From assembly GCA_019420525.1 (NCBI GenBank), contig JAHZHA010000025.1, positions 1 through 40,242 of the forward strand: a DNA stretch of 40,242 nt. Reading direction: 5' to 3'. The DNA comes from Bacillota bacterium (GTDB lineage: Bacteria; Bacillota; Clostridia; Peptostreptococcales; Anaerovoracaceae). Below, one piece after another: positions 16,729-23,878 of this stretch (the stretch's first letter is position 1; each line of letters begins with the position of its first letter). Below the pieces are notes generated by a model that had not been told where the DNA came from, did no database searches, and worked only from the letters and a program-made list of their open reading frames with translations. Position numbers and translations under genes: made by a program.

Positions 16729-17880
16729 TCATTTACGGTGGAAATTCGCTGCAATCTGCTGAATTGCCGCTGCTGCCCGATATATATCTTCTTTCGTATT
16801 GAAATATCCTGCCGAAACTCTCACGCAACCTCCGTTTTCCGTTCCGATCGCTCTATGAGCCAGCGGCGCACAATGATACCCTGCCCTGACAGCAATTCCG
16901 TATTTTTCATCTAATAATCCCGCTGTTTCTTCGCTGCTCAAGCCTTCGATATTGAATGCGAATATCCCCACCTTTTCCTCAGGCAAAGCCGGACCATAAA
17001 TCCTGATATTCTTCTGATCTGCCAATTCTCTATGGAGAATCGATATCAGCTCCTCTTCATACCTGAAAATTTTTCCAATTCCTTCTCTTTTAATGAACCG
17101 AATTCCCTCTGCTAGTCCTGCTATACCCGGAACATTCAGGGTACCTGCTTCAAAACCTTCCGGCATATTGTCAGGATGATGGATATTTTGGGATTCCGTT
17201 CCCGTTCCTCCTTGTTTAACAGGCCGGATTTCCGTTCCGCTGCGCACGTACAGAAAGCCAGTGCCCTGTGGTCCCATGAGAGATTTATGTCCACTTACCG
17301 CCAGAATATCAATTCCATCTTTTTCCACATTGATATCCATTATTCCCATTCCCTGAGATGCGTCCACAAAAAACAAAATGTTATTTTTCCGTGCCATTTT
17401 TCCGATTTCCCTTAATGGCATCACCGTACCTGTAACATTGGACGCCGCCGTACAGACGATCATGCGTGTGTTGTTTCTCAGAACTGATCGAATATCTTCT
17501 GACCTTACTTTCCCTTCCCGGCTGCATTGGACGACGGTCGTTTCCACGCCTTTCTTTCTCAGATTATCCAAAGGGCGCAGGACGGAGTTATGCTCCATCA
17601 TCGTGGTCACCACATGATCTCCTTCTCCAAGAATACCGTGAAGTCCCAGATTCAGCGCATCCGTGCAATTCGATGTGAATATTATTTCCTGGGGTTCCGC
17701 TCCGATCAGCCCTGCCGCCTCTTTTCTTGCGAAATATACCGCTTCCCCTGATTTCATAGCTGCGGCATGGCCGGCCCGTCCCGGATTGGCGCACCACTTC
17801 CTCATGCAATCATCCACCGCTCTTACTACCCCATCCGGCTTTGGAAACGTTGTCGCCGCATTATCTAAATATATCATCAT
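16729..17880 (-). CDS. Cysteine-desulfurase-family PLP enzyme (class V aminotransferase)
   Basis: The predicted enzyme removes sulfur from cysteine (or a related substrate) with pyridoxal phosphate. The 383-residue product begins with IYLDNAATTFPKP, has the PLP lysine in SGHKSLMGPQG (Lys199) and the active-site Cys337 in RAGYHCAPLAHR, the short SufS-like loop rather than the long NifS/IscS type. This matches the clostridial csd-like family annotated as cysteine desulfurase. No iron-sulfur assembly genes (sufBCD, iscU) lie nearby, so the sulfur acceptor is unknown. The ATG at 17880 follows AAGGCGG closely; a second ATG is at 17877. Confidence 0.9.
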   Translation of the reverse strand: MMIYLDNAATTFPKPDGVVRAVDDCMRKWCANPGRAGHAAAMKSGEAVYFARKEAAGLIGAEPQEIIFTSNCTDALNLGLHGILGEGDHVVTTMMEHNSVLRPLDNLRKKGVETTVVQCSREGKVRSEDIRSVLRNNTRMIVCTAASNVTGTVMPLREIGKMARKNNILFFVDASQGMGIMDINVEKDGIDILAVSGHKSLMGPQGTGFLYVRSGTEIRPVKQGGTGTESQNIHHPDNMPEGFEAGTLNVPGIAGLAEGIRFIKREGIGKIFRYEEELISILHRELADQKNIRIYGPALPEEKVGIFAFNIEGLSSEETAGLLDEKYGIAVRAGYHCAPLAHRAIGTENGGCVRVSAGYFNTKEDIYRAAAAIQQIAANFHRK

Positions 17881-18114
17881 ATACCGCCTTTCTTCTTATC
17901 TGCTGCCTTACCCATATCATATGATTGATTTTGATATATGTTACACTTCTTCTTTAGGTATGAATCTTTTTACTTCATAGTCGGTATTTCAAGTACGTCA
18001 GCAGATAAAATCGTCGTTGATCTATTATATTTTCCTTTTTCCTTGTCATTTCCTTCTTCTTTACTTGCCTGATCGAATGATTCCATTTATAGTATCTTTA
18101 GAAATTATATTTTG

Positions 18115-18130
18115 TGTTTCACGTGAAACT
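18115..18130. promoter_or_regulatory. parS site 1 (ParB-binding)
   Basis: TGTTTCACGTGAAACT matches the 16-base parS palindrome at 15 of 16 positions. It ends 12 bases before the ATG of the HD/ferredoxin gene and just before its Shine-Dalgarno site, so bound ParB could affect that gene. Confidence 0.9.
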
Positions 18131-18142
18131 TCAGGAGTAAAA

Positions 18143-18916
18143 ATGAAATCTGATTTAATCTACCCGATTCTAATTATGAAAATGACAGAATATTTTGAGG
18201 GTGATCCGAAAAGAATTCAACACTTTTTAAAAGTTTACGCCCTTACCGCGACGATTGCCCGAATGGAAAAAGTGGGAGCCGATACTCTTCATACATTGAA
18301 GATCGCCTCTATTCTGCACGATATCGGAATTAAAACATGTGAAGAAAAGTATGGACATGCTTCAGGAGAACTTCAGGAAGAGGAAGGTATTCTCCCGGCA
18401 CGCGAAATGATGTCGGATCTCGGTCTCGCTACTGAGACAACAGACCGCGTATGCTGGCTTATCGCCCATCACCATACTTATGATGATATTTCAGATCTGG
18501 ATCATAGAATTCTGATTGAGGCCGATTTTCTGGTAAACATGTTTGAAGACAATATGGAAGAAGAGCAAATCCGCTCCACATACACCGGTATATTTCGCAC
18601 GGAAAGCGGACGGACCCTCTGCCGTCATATGTTTTCTATCGCAGAATCTGATATGCAGAATGATCCCCAAAATACAGCTGCCAGTACATCTGCATCTTCT
18701 CCCGGACATATATTCCGGGCAGCGAATATCACACCGGAATATATGGTCAGTGACAAATGCAACGGCTGCGGAACGTGTGTTGACGTATGTCCCGTTCAAT
18801 GTATTGATAACCGCAGGACACCCGTCTATATTCGTCAGGAAGATTGTATTCACTGCGGCAGTTGTGCTTCCGTCTGTTTCAAAAATGCTATTATTCACAT
18901 AGCGGTATCTTCCTGA
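18143..18916 (+). CDS. HD-domain phosphohydrolase fused to a 2[4Fe-4S] ferredoxin domain
   Basis: This 257-residue protein joins two modules. The N-terminal HD domain (about 20-140) has the ligand pattern His27, His59-Asp60 (SILHDIGIK), His109-111 and Asp128, expected for metal-dependent phosphohydrolases acting on nucleotides. The C-terminal part (about 200-250) has two cluster motifs, CNGCGTCVDVCP (Cys206, 209, 212, 216) and CIHCGSCASVCF (Cys235, 238, 241, 245), each suited to a [4Fe-4S] cluster. A Ser/Thr/Pro linker (about 170-195) joins them. A redox-sensing or redox-controlled hydrolase is plausible, but the substrate is unknown. The ATG at 18143 is set by AGGAG 5 bases upstream; the upstream frame continues but is hydrophobic noise across parS. 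The gene converges with parB. Confidence 0.87.
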   Translation: MKSDLIYPILIMKMTEYFEGDPKRIQHFLKVYALTATIARMEKVGADTLHTLKIASILHDIGIKTCEEKYGHASGELQEEEGILPAREMMSDLGLATETTDRVCWLIAHHHTYDDISDLDHRILIEADFLVNMFEDNMEEEQIRSTYTGIFRTESGRTLCRHMFSIAESDMQNDPQNTAASTSASSPGHIFRAANITPEYMVSDKCNGCGTCVDVCPVQCIDNRRTPVYIRQEDCIHCGSCASVCFKNAIIHIAVSS

Positions 18917-19011
18917 ATTTTGTGTTAATTTTCAGAATCCACTTTTCCACTTTGCTTTTACCATGTGATTCTATACGTCTTCAATTCTGAAAATATGCCG
19001 GTTTATAAACA

Positions 19012-19043
19012 AAAAGCGATGTTTCACGTGAAACATCGCTTTT
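19012..19043. promoter_or_regulatory. parS site 2 inside a perfect 32-bp palindrome (likely also a terminator)
   Basis: The 16-base core TGTTTCACGTGAAACA at 19020-19035 is a perfect parS. It is extended by AAAAGCGA on the left and TCGCTTTT on the right, giving a flawless 32-bp inverted repeat. It lies between convergent genes (HD/ferredoxin ending 18916 and parB ending 19145) and has A/T tracts at both ends, so its RNA would form a bidirectional intrinsic terminator. The parS function is established by sequence; terminator function is inferred. Confidence 0.9.
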
Positions 19044-19144
19044 ATAATAAGATTAATATTAAGGATAATGATCGTATCCGAATACTCACTTCGTTCAAAC
19101 GGAAAGGCATCCGAAATACCATACATAAATCGGTAAAAAATTTT

Positions 19145-20068
19145 TTATGATCCCAGCGTCCTCAAAAGCTCGATCAGACGATCCAATTCATCACGGGAAA
19201 AGAAAGAAATCTCTATCTTACCTTTCTCAGTCGAATTCGGGAGTCTGACTTTAGTACCGAGGACACTCTTCAGTTCTTCCTCCATCGCTTCAATCTCAGG
19301 ATTTTTTTTGCGTGAAATATGTTTCTTTTCCGGCTGATCTCCCTGTATTTCAGCTGCTTCTGAAATCATCTGTTCCAGTGCTCTTACCGACAAGCCTCCA
19401 TCCTTCGCCAGTTCCGCAAGTTTGATCTGCATCTTCGCATCTTCCACACCTGCGATCGCTCTCGCGTGACCGCCACTCAGACTTCCTGCTATGACAAGCT
19501 CCTGAACTACATCCGGAAGTTTGAGCAGTCTGACAGCATTGGCGATATACGGTCTGCTTCTGCCGACACTTTTCGAAACTTCCGCCTGCGTGAGTCCGTA
19601 ACGATTCATCATTTCACAGAAAGCAGATGCCTCTTCAATAGGATTGAGATCCTCCCGATGCATATTTTCGATCAGAGCCAGAAGCATATTTTCACGATCT
19701 GTAATCTCACGCACGATACACGGAATCACTCTCAATTCCGCTCTCCGGGCAGCTCTCCATCTTCTCTCCCCCGCTACGATCTCAAAACCGGAATCAGCAG
19801 CAGAACGTACGATAATCGGCTGGATCATGCCGTGCTCCCGGATGGAATCTGCCAGCTCCTGAATCTTATCTTCGTCAAAAAAACGTCTCGGTTGCGAACG
19901 ATTCGGAATGATATCATTTATGTCAATGTAACGAATCATATCAGAGGAAGCTTCCTGACGAAGATCATTTTCCTTTTCCTCATCCACCGATACTTCCTGA
20001 ATCAGCGCAGTATCTTCAAAAAGAGCTTCCAGTCCTCTGCCGAGTCCGCCGGATTTTTTTGAAGCCAT
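19145..20068 (-). CDS. parB: Chromosome partitioning protein ParB (Spo0J)
   Basis: ParB binds parS, loads and spreads as a CTP-dependent clamp and recruits SMC to the origin. The 307-residue product has the N-terminal SKKSGGLGRGLEALF that contacts ParA, the CTP-binding motif AGERRWRAARRA, the ENMHREDLNPIEEA segment, and the helix-turn-helix LTQAEVSKSVGRSRPYIANAVRLLKLP that reads parS, then a C-terminal dimerisation domain. It lies 3 bases behind soj in a two-gene operon. Three parS sites are within 18 kb, one only 110 bases downstream of its stop. Confidence 0.97.
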   Translation of the reverse strand: MASKKSGGLGRGLEALFEDTALIQEVSVDEEKENDLRQEASSDMIRYIDINDIIPNRSQPRRFFDEDKIQELADSIREHGMIQPIIVRSAADSGFEIVAGERRWRAARRAELRVIPCIVREITDRENMLLALIENMHREDLNPIEEASAFCEMMNRYGLTQAEVSKSVGRSRPYIANAVRLLKLPDVVQELVIAGSLSGGHARAIAGVEDAKMQIKLAELAKDGGLSVRALEQMISEAAEIQGDQPEKKHISRKKNPEIEAMEEELKSVLGTKVRLPNSTEKGKIEISFFSRDELDRLIELLRTLGS

Positions 20069-20071
20069 AAT

Positions 20072-20857
20072 CTATTTCCTCTTTTCTTTTGCCTTTTCCA
20101 ACGATAAAAATTCCTCGGCAAATTCCATGTACGCTCTTGCCCCGTTTGATTTTGGATCGTACTCCATGATGGGCAGTCCGTAACTCGGCGCCTCTGCCAG
20201 CCGGACGTTCCGTGGAATAACCGTCGTATAAACTTTCTGCTTGAAATACCGCTTTACCTCTTCCACTACCTGAATCGAAAGATTCGTGCGGCCGTCAAAC
20301 ATGCTGAGAATAACACCCTGAATCGAAAGATTTTTATTCATACTCTTCTTTACGAGTTCTATGGTACTCATCAGCTGGCTTACACCCTCAAGAGCATAAA
20401 ATTCACATTGAATCGGAATCAGAACGCTGTCGACGGCTGTCAGAGAATTGATCGTAAGGAGACCCAGCGAAGGCGGACAGTCGATGAAAATATAATCATA
20501 TCCGTCCCGGATCGTATCCAGAGCGCGCTTCAGGCGCTTTTCTCTTCCCTCAAGCTGTACCATCTCAACTTCAGCTCCTGCCAGCTCAACACTGGCCGGA
20601 ATGATATCAAGACCGTTGACCACAGTATGACGAATCGCATTTTTCGGATCATAACCGTCGGTGATGAGGACTTCATACATCGTATTTTCCAGACCACGCT
20701 TCGAAATTCCAAGACCACTGGTAGTATTACCCTGAGGGTCTATGTCGAGTACAAGAACCTTTTTACCCTTTATCGCAAGACAGGCGGCAAGATTGATGTT
20801 AGTCGTCGTCTTTCCGACCCCGCCTTTCTGATTAAAAATTGCTATTGCCTTACCCAA
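20072..20857 (-). CDS. parA: Chromosome partitioning ATPase ParA (Soj)
   Basis: Soj is a Walker-type ATPase that works with ParB in origin segregation and, in Bacillus, controls DnaA activity. The 261-residue product starts GKAIAIFNQKGGVGKTTTN with the deviant Walker A motif (KGGVGKTT), followed by VLDIDPQGNTTSGLG and YIFIDCPPSLGLLTINSL. The start is TTG at 20857, supported by AAGGAG 7 bases upstream; there is no better ATG. It is the first gene of the soj-parB operon, and a 630-base intergenic stretch separates it from the preceding lipoprotein gene. Confidence 0.97.
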   Translation of the reverse strand: MGKAIAIFNQKGGVGKTTTNINLAACLAIKGKKVLVLDIDPQGNTTSGLGISKRGLENTMYEVLITDGYDPKNAIRHTVVNGLDIIPASVELAGAEVEMVQLEGREKRLKRALDTIRDGYDYIFIDCPPSLGLLTINSLTAVDSVLIPIQCEFYALEGVSQLMSTIELVKKSMNKNLSIQGVILSMFDGRTNLSIQVVEEVKRYFKQKVYTTVIPRNVRLAEAPSYGLPIMEYDPKSNGARAYMEFAEEFLSLEKAKEKRK

Positions 20858-21371
20858 TATTCCGCTCCTTATATATTGATATGATATTTTCCCCTATAGA
20901 ATATAATTTTATCCGTGCCGTAATTACTGCAGCCAGTATACCCAGAATTCTCTTTTTCTGACAGAACATGAACCCGTCGAAAGAAAATTGCAAGCATCGA
21001 TATAAATTGCACACATAAAAGAGATCAAAAAGATCATTAGAATCATTATACCACGCACACGAAATTTCATCTATCAATTTCACTTATTCCTGATTTCACT
21101 TTTACATAATCCTCTTTGAAGCAACGTGATGGATTCACCTCTTATGTTCAACAACCTGTATCACAAAATGGATCAGTATTACCATATTATACCATAATTT
21201 CATTAATTTTACTTTGTAGAGTGATAAAAAAGAAAAATGATGCGAAATATTGAAGCTCTGTTTTCTGCTGATTCGTTTTTCGGTATACTGCAGGTCCTTG
21301 AACGAAAAAAAATCGACGAGAGAGGCGATTTTAATTTTTTATCGATTTTTAAGAAAAAATACTGATGAAAG
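20858..21371. other. AT-rich intergenic stretch upstream of soj
   Basis: This roughly 510-base stretch has no convincing gene: the two short minus-strand frames across it lack ribosome sites and have low-complexity Phe/Ile/Ser composition. It presumably contains the soj promoter, but no near-consensus -35/-10 pair stands out. No parS, DnaA box or strong hairpin was seen in it. Confidence 0.5.
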
Positions 21372-21458
21372 AAAAAATAAAACAGATCCGCCGGAGCCAG
21401 TCCAGTCATTCTGAAAACATGTTTCAGAATGATCCGGACTCAGCGGAGGCAGATCTGT
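21372..21458 (-). terminator. Very long hairpin terminator of the lipoprotein gene
   Basis: Arms of about 36 bases (21382-21418 and 21422-21458) pair with a few bulges: outer ACAGATC/GATCTGT, inner TCATTCTGAAA/TTTCAGAATGA. On the minus strand the hairpin is followed by TTTTATTTTTTC, so it functions as an intrinsic terminator 30 bases beyond the stop at 21489. The arms are far longer than needed for termination. Confidence 0.75.
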
Positions 21459-21488
21459 CATCTTTTTGCTGTGATATCTTATATAAGA

Positions 21489-22025
21489 TTAAGCGGTTAT
21501 TACTTCTGTAATAGCTGCCGTCATCTCCTGTGCCTGACTTGTAAGATCCGTGATCTTGCTGTTGAGCTCTGTCACCTTATTTGCGATTTCTTCTTCATTT
21601 CCTTCAATCTTACCCCGGCCCAGATCGATAAGTTCCAGAGAAAGATTCAGGATTTCAACGGAAGCGTCGCATCCCGCTTTTATCGTACTCTGCTGGGAAG
21701 CGAATTCTTCTGGAGCATTGAGAGCTCCCATCTCTTCGTAGATTGGTTTGATCTCACCGATAAGCTGTGATGTAGCATCTGCTGCTGCATTTACATCAGA
21801 CGACTGGATGTCAGCAGAATATTTGTTGGTTATCTCAGAAACTTCCATGCTGAGATTTTTCACCTTTTCCACATATTCATCTTTTGTGAGCACCTGCGAT
21901 TCGGTTTTCTGCTGATCCGCAGAAGAAGCAGGTGTTTTCTGATCGCCGCATGCGGTCAGCACTGTAAGTGACATCAGTAAGGTCAGCGCAAGCGCTGTAA
22001 TTTTTTTTGCTTTCATACTAATCAT
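21489..22025 (-). CDS. Lipoprotein of unknown function
   Basis: The 178-residue product has a lipoprotein signal peptide (KKITALALTLLMSLTVLTAC, lipobox LTAC) and a mature part rich in Glu, Lys, Ser and Ala that should be mainly helical, possibly coiled coil (EYVEKVKNLSMEVSEITNKY, NKVTELNSKITDLTSQAQEM). It is presumably anchored outside the membrane. I know no named family for it. The ATG at 22025 is chosen because AAAGAGG lies 5 bases upstream; a frame start 21 bases earlier has none. It sits between noc and soj, where Bacillus carries other small genes, and is closed by the long hairpin at 21372-21458. Confidence 0.82.
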   Translation of the reverse strand: MISMKAKKITALALTLLMSLTVLTACGDQKTPASSADQQKTESQVLTKDEYVEKVKNLSMEVSEITNKYSADIQSSDVNAAADATSQLIGEIKPIYEEMGALNAPEEFASQQSTIKAGCDASVEILNLSLELIDLGRGKIEGNEEEIANKVTELNSKITDLTSQAQEMTAAITEVITA

Positions 22026-22171
22026 AAAAACCTCTTTTCTCCGCATTTTACTGCGGAACTATAGCCCGTCCTTTCGACGCACCGTAAACACTGAAACATA
22101 TTAGAATGTAATTAGTATAACAAATATCATACATTTTTTCCATAATTTTCAGTGAGACCGGTAAGTATACT

Positions 22172-23002
22172 TCAGGATGATACCGCAGGTTTGAAATCCG
22201 ATTCATCTTTCATATTTTTTTTGGGGATGACGATTTTCAATTCGATGCTGTCACCTAGATCCTCCTGAGAATACACCGCATCCTTTTCCGCTTCATGAAT
22301 CGTCTGGAAAGCCTTACGGATGGTATTGACATACAGTTTGTAATTGATAAACCGTATCCTCTCCGTCGTCATCTGTTTCTTTTCCTCTTTCTCAAGAAAA
22401 TCGGAGACGAGTTTTTCACTCTGTGTTACATTCAGATTATATTTCACGATTTTATCCAGCAGCTGTTTCCGCACCGCATCATCATCTATGCGTAGAAGCG
22501 CCCGGGCATGGCGCTCCGACAGGTTGTTTTCGAGAAGCATCTGCACGATTTCCGACGGCAGGGACAGGAGACGGAGTTTATTCGAAATCGTAGACTGTCT
22601 CTTTCCTACTTTTTTTGCCACTTCCGTCTGAGTCAGCCCGTGTTCCGTAATCAACCGTCTATACGCCTGAGCTTCTTCAATGTAAGACAAATTCTCTCTC
22701 TGGACATTTTCGATGAGAGCGATGAGAGCTGATTCTTTATCAGAAGCTTCCCGGATGACCGCTGGCACAGTCGTCATGCCCAGACTTGCTGCAGCCCGCA
22801 GGCGGCGCTCCCCAGCGATCAGAATATATGCATCTCTGTCTTTTTTTACGATCAGCGGCTGAATGATTCCAAATTCCCGAATAGAATCGCACAATTCATC
22901 GAGTTCTTCCTGTTCAAACTGTTTTCTCGGCTGGTCCGGATTCGGCTGGATCAGACGGATATCGATTTCCGCCGGTTCCCCTTTTCTACCTATAAACATC
23001 AT
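22172..23002 (-). CDS. noc: Nucleoid occlusion protein Noc (ParB paralogue)
   Basis: Noc binds its own sites on the chromosome and the membrane and blocks division over the nucleoid. The 276-residue product begins MMFIGRKGEPAEIDIRLIQP, an N-terminus with basic and hydrophobic residues as in Noc, and has the CTP-binding motif AGERRLRAAASLG, ENVQRENLSYIEEA, and the helix-turn-helix LTQTEVAKKVGKRQSTISNKLRLL, which differs from ParB at the specificity residues. Its place directly behind rsmG is the classic noc position, which separates it from parB 2 kb away. AGGAGG precedes the first ATG by 9 bases. No perfect Noc-binding site was found in the window. Confidence 0.9.
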   Translation of the reverse strand: MMFIGRKGEPAEIDIRLIQPNPDQPRKQFEQEELDELCDSIREFGIIQPLIVKKDRDAYILIAGERRLRAAASLGMTTVPAVIREASDKESALIALIENVQRENLSYIEEAQAYRRLITEHGLTQTEVAKKVGKRQSTISNKLRLLSLPSEIVQMLLENNLSERHARALLRIDDDAVRKQLLDKIVKYNLNVTQSEKLVSDFLEKEEKKQMTTERIRFINYKLYVNTIRKAFQTIHEAEKDAVYSQEDLGDSIELKIVIPKKNMKDESDFKPAVSS

Positions 23003-23142
23003 ACTGAATTTCCTCCTGTCCTATTTCGTCCTCCAGGTGTATTACCCGCTTCTATTTTTCAAAACGGAATATCCCTCTTCACAGCATTACTATATAACAG
23101 ACAGTTTCAGGGAGAAACGGCAATCGTCCGACATATCCTGAC

Positions 23143-23171
23143 AAAAACGGCCGCTGCGTGATTACAGCGGC
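23143..23171 (-). terminator. Terminator overlapping the end of rsmG
   Basis: On the minus strand GCCGCTG (23171-23165), an 8-base loop and CAGCGGC (23156-23150) are followed by CGTTTTTG. The first arm encodes the last residues and the stop lies in the loop, so the terminator overlaps the coding end. Confidence 0.8.
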
Positions 23172-23878
23172 TGTCTTTCCGGCGTTCCCGCTTTTCGCGG
23201 ATAATTTGCCGATGTATCTTTGATTTTTTTAATATATACAATCTTATGAAAAAGGCCGTATTCTTCCATATGAGTCTCTTCGATATCTTCCACACTCCCG
23301 CCCAGAATTTTCAGAGCCCGTGCGGCATCCTTCACTTCTCTTTCCGCCTCCGGTCCTTTATAGGCTATGAGCCATCCATCTCTGCGGATGAAAGGAAGAC
23401 AATATTCCGACAGGACGGAAAGCCGGGATACCGCTCTGGAGACACAGACGTCGAATTTCTGACGATACTGTTTCATCCGCGCCAGTTCCTCAGCCCTGCC
23501 GTGGACGGCCGTTACGTTTTTTAGCCCCAGTTCACCGATGATTTCCGTGATAATTTTTATCCTTTTATTGAGAGAATCCACCAGAAGGAATTCTTTTTCC
23601 GGTGAAACGATGGCCAGGGGAATTCCCGGAAATCCAGCTCCCGTACCTATGTCCACCACGGTTTTCGCCGATTTCCAGCGATCATCGGAAATACAGCAGA
23701 GAGAATCGATAAAATGTTTTTCCACGAATTCATCACTCTGCCGGATCGCTGTAAGGTTTACGTGCTCATTCCACTCCAAAACCCGCTTCATGTACAGCTC
23801 AAAAGCGGACAATATCTCTTTCTCCGGATCGCATCCGAAATATTTCAGAGCATCGGACAATTTTTCCATTTCATTCAC
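23162..23878 (-). CDS. rsmG: 16S rRNA (guanine527-N7)-methyltransferase
   Basis: RsmG methylates G527 in the 530 loop of 16S rRNA; its loss gives low-level streptomycin resistance in several bacteria. The 238-residue product has the SAM-binding motif VVDIGTGAGFPGIPLAI and the following LLVDSLNKRIKII, plus the RAEELAR and VSRAVSRLSVL motifs. The frame opens with GTG at 23878 and overlaps the mnmG stop by 4 bases, which indicates translational coupling. It ends the mnmE-mnmG-rsmG unit at a terminator that overlaps its own last codons. Confidence 0.97.
   Translation of the reverse strand: MNEMEKLSDALKYFGCDPEKEILSAFELYMKRVLEWNEHVNLTAIRQSDEFVEKHFIDSLCCISDDRWKSAKTVVDIGTGAGFPGIPLAIVSPEKEFLLVDSLNKRIKIITEIIGELGLKNVTAVHGRAEELARMKQYRQKFDVCVSRAVSRLSVLSEYCLPFIRRDGWLIAYKGPEAEREVKDAARALKILGGSVEDIEETHMEEYGLFHKIVYIKKIKDTSANYPRKAGTPERQPL

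Noticed and set aside
18965..19150. Plus-strand 61-residue open frame across the parS palindrome
   Set aside because: No ribosome site, unusual composition, and it covers a functional palindrome between convergent genes.
20850..21409. Two short minus-strand open frames upstream of soj
   Set aside because: No Shine-Dalgarno sites, low-complexity Phe/Ile/Ser-rich translations, no recognisable motifs.
22172..23002. Search for Noc-binding sites (ATTTCCCGGGAAAT type) around noc and the rest of the window
   Set aside because: Only partial resemblances were seen by eye; none is close enough to report.
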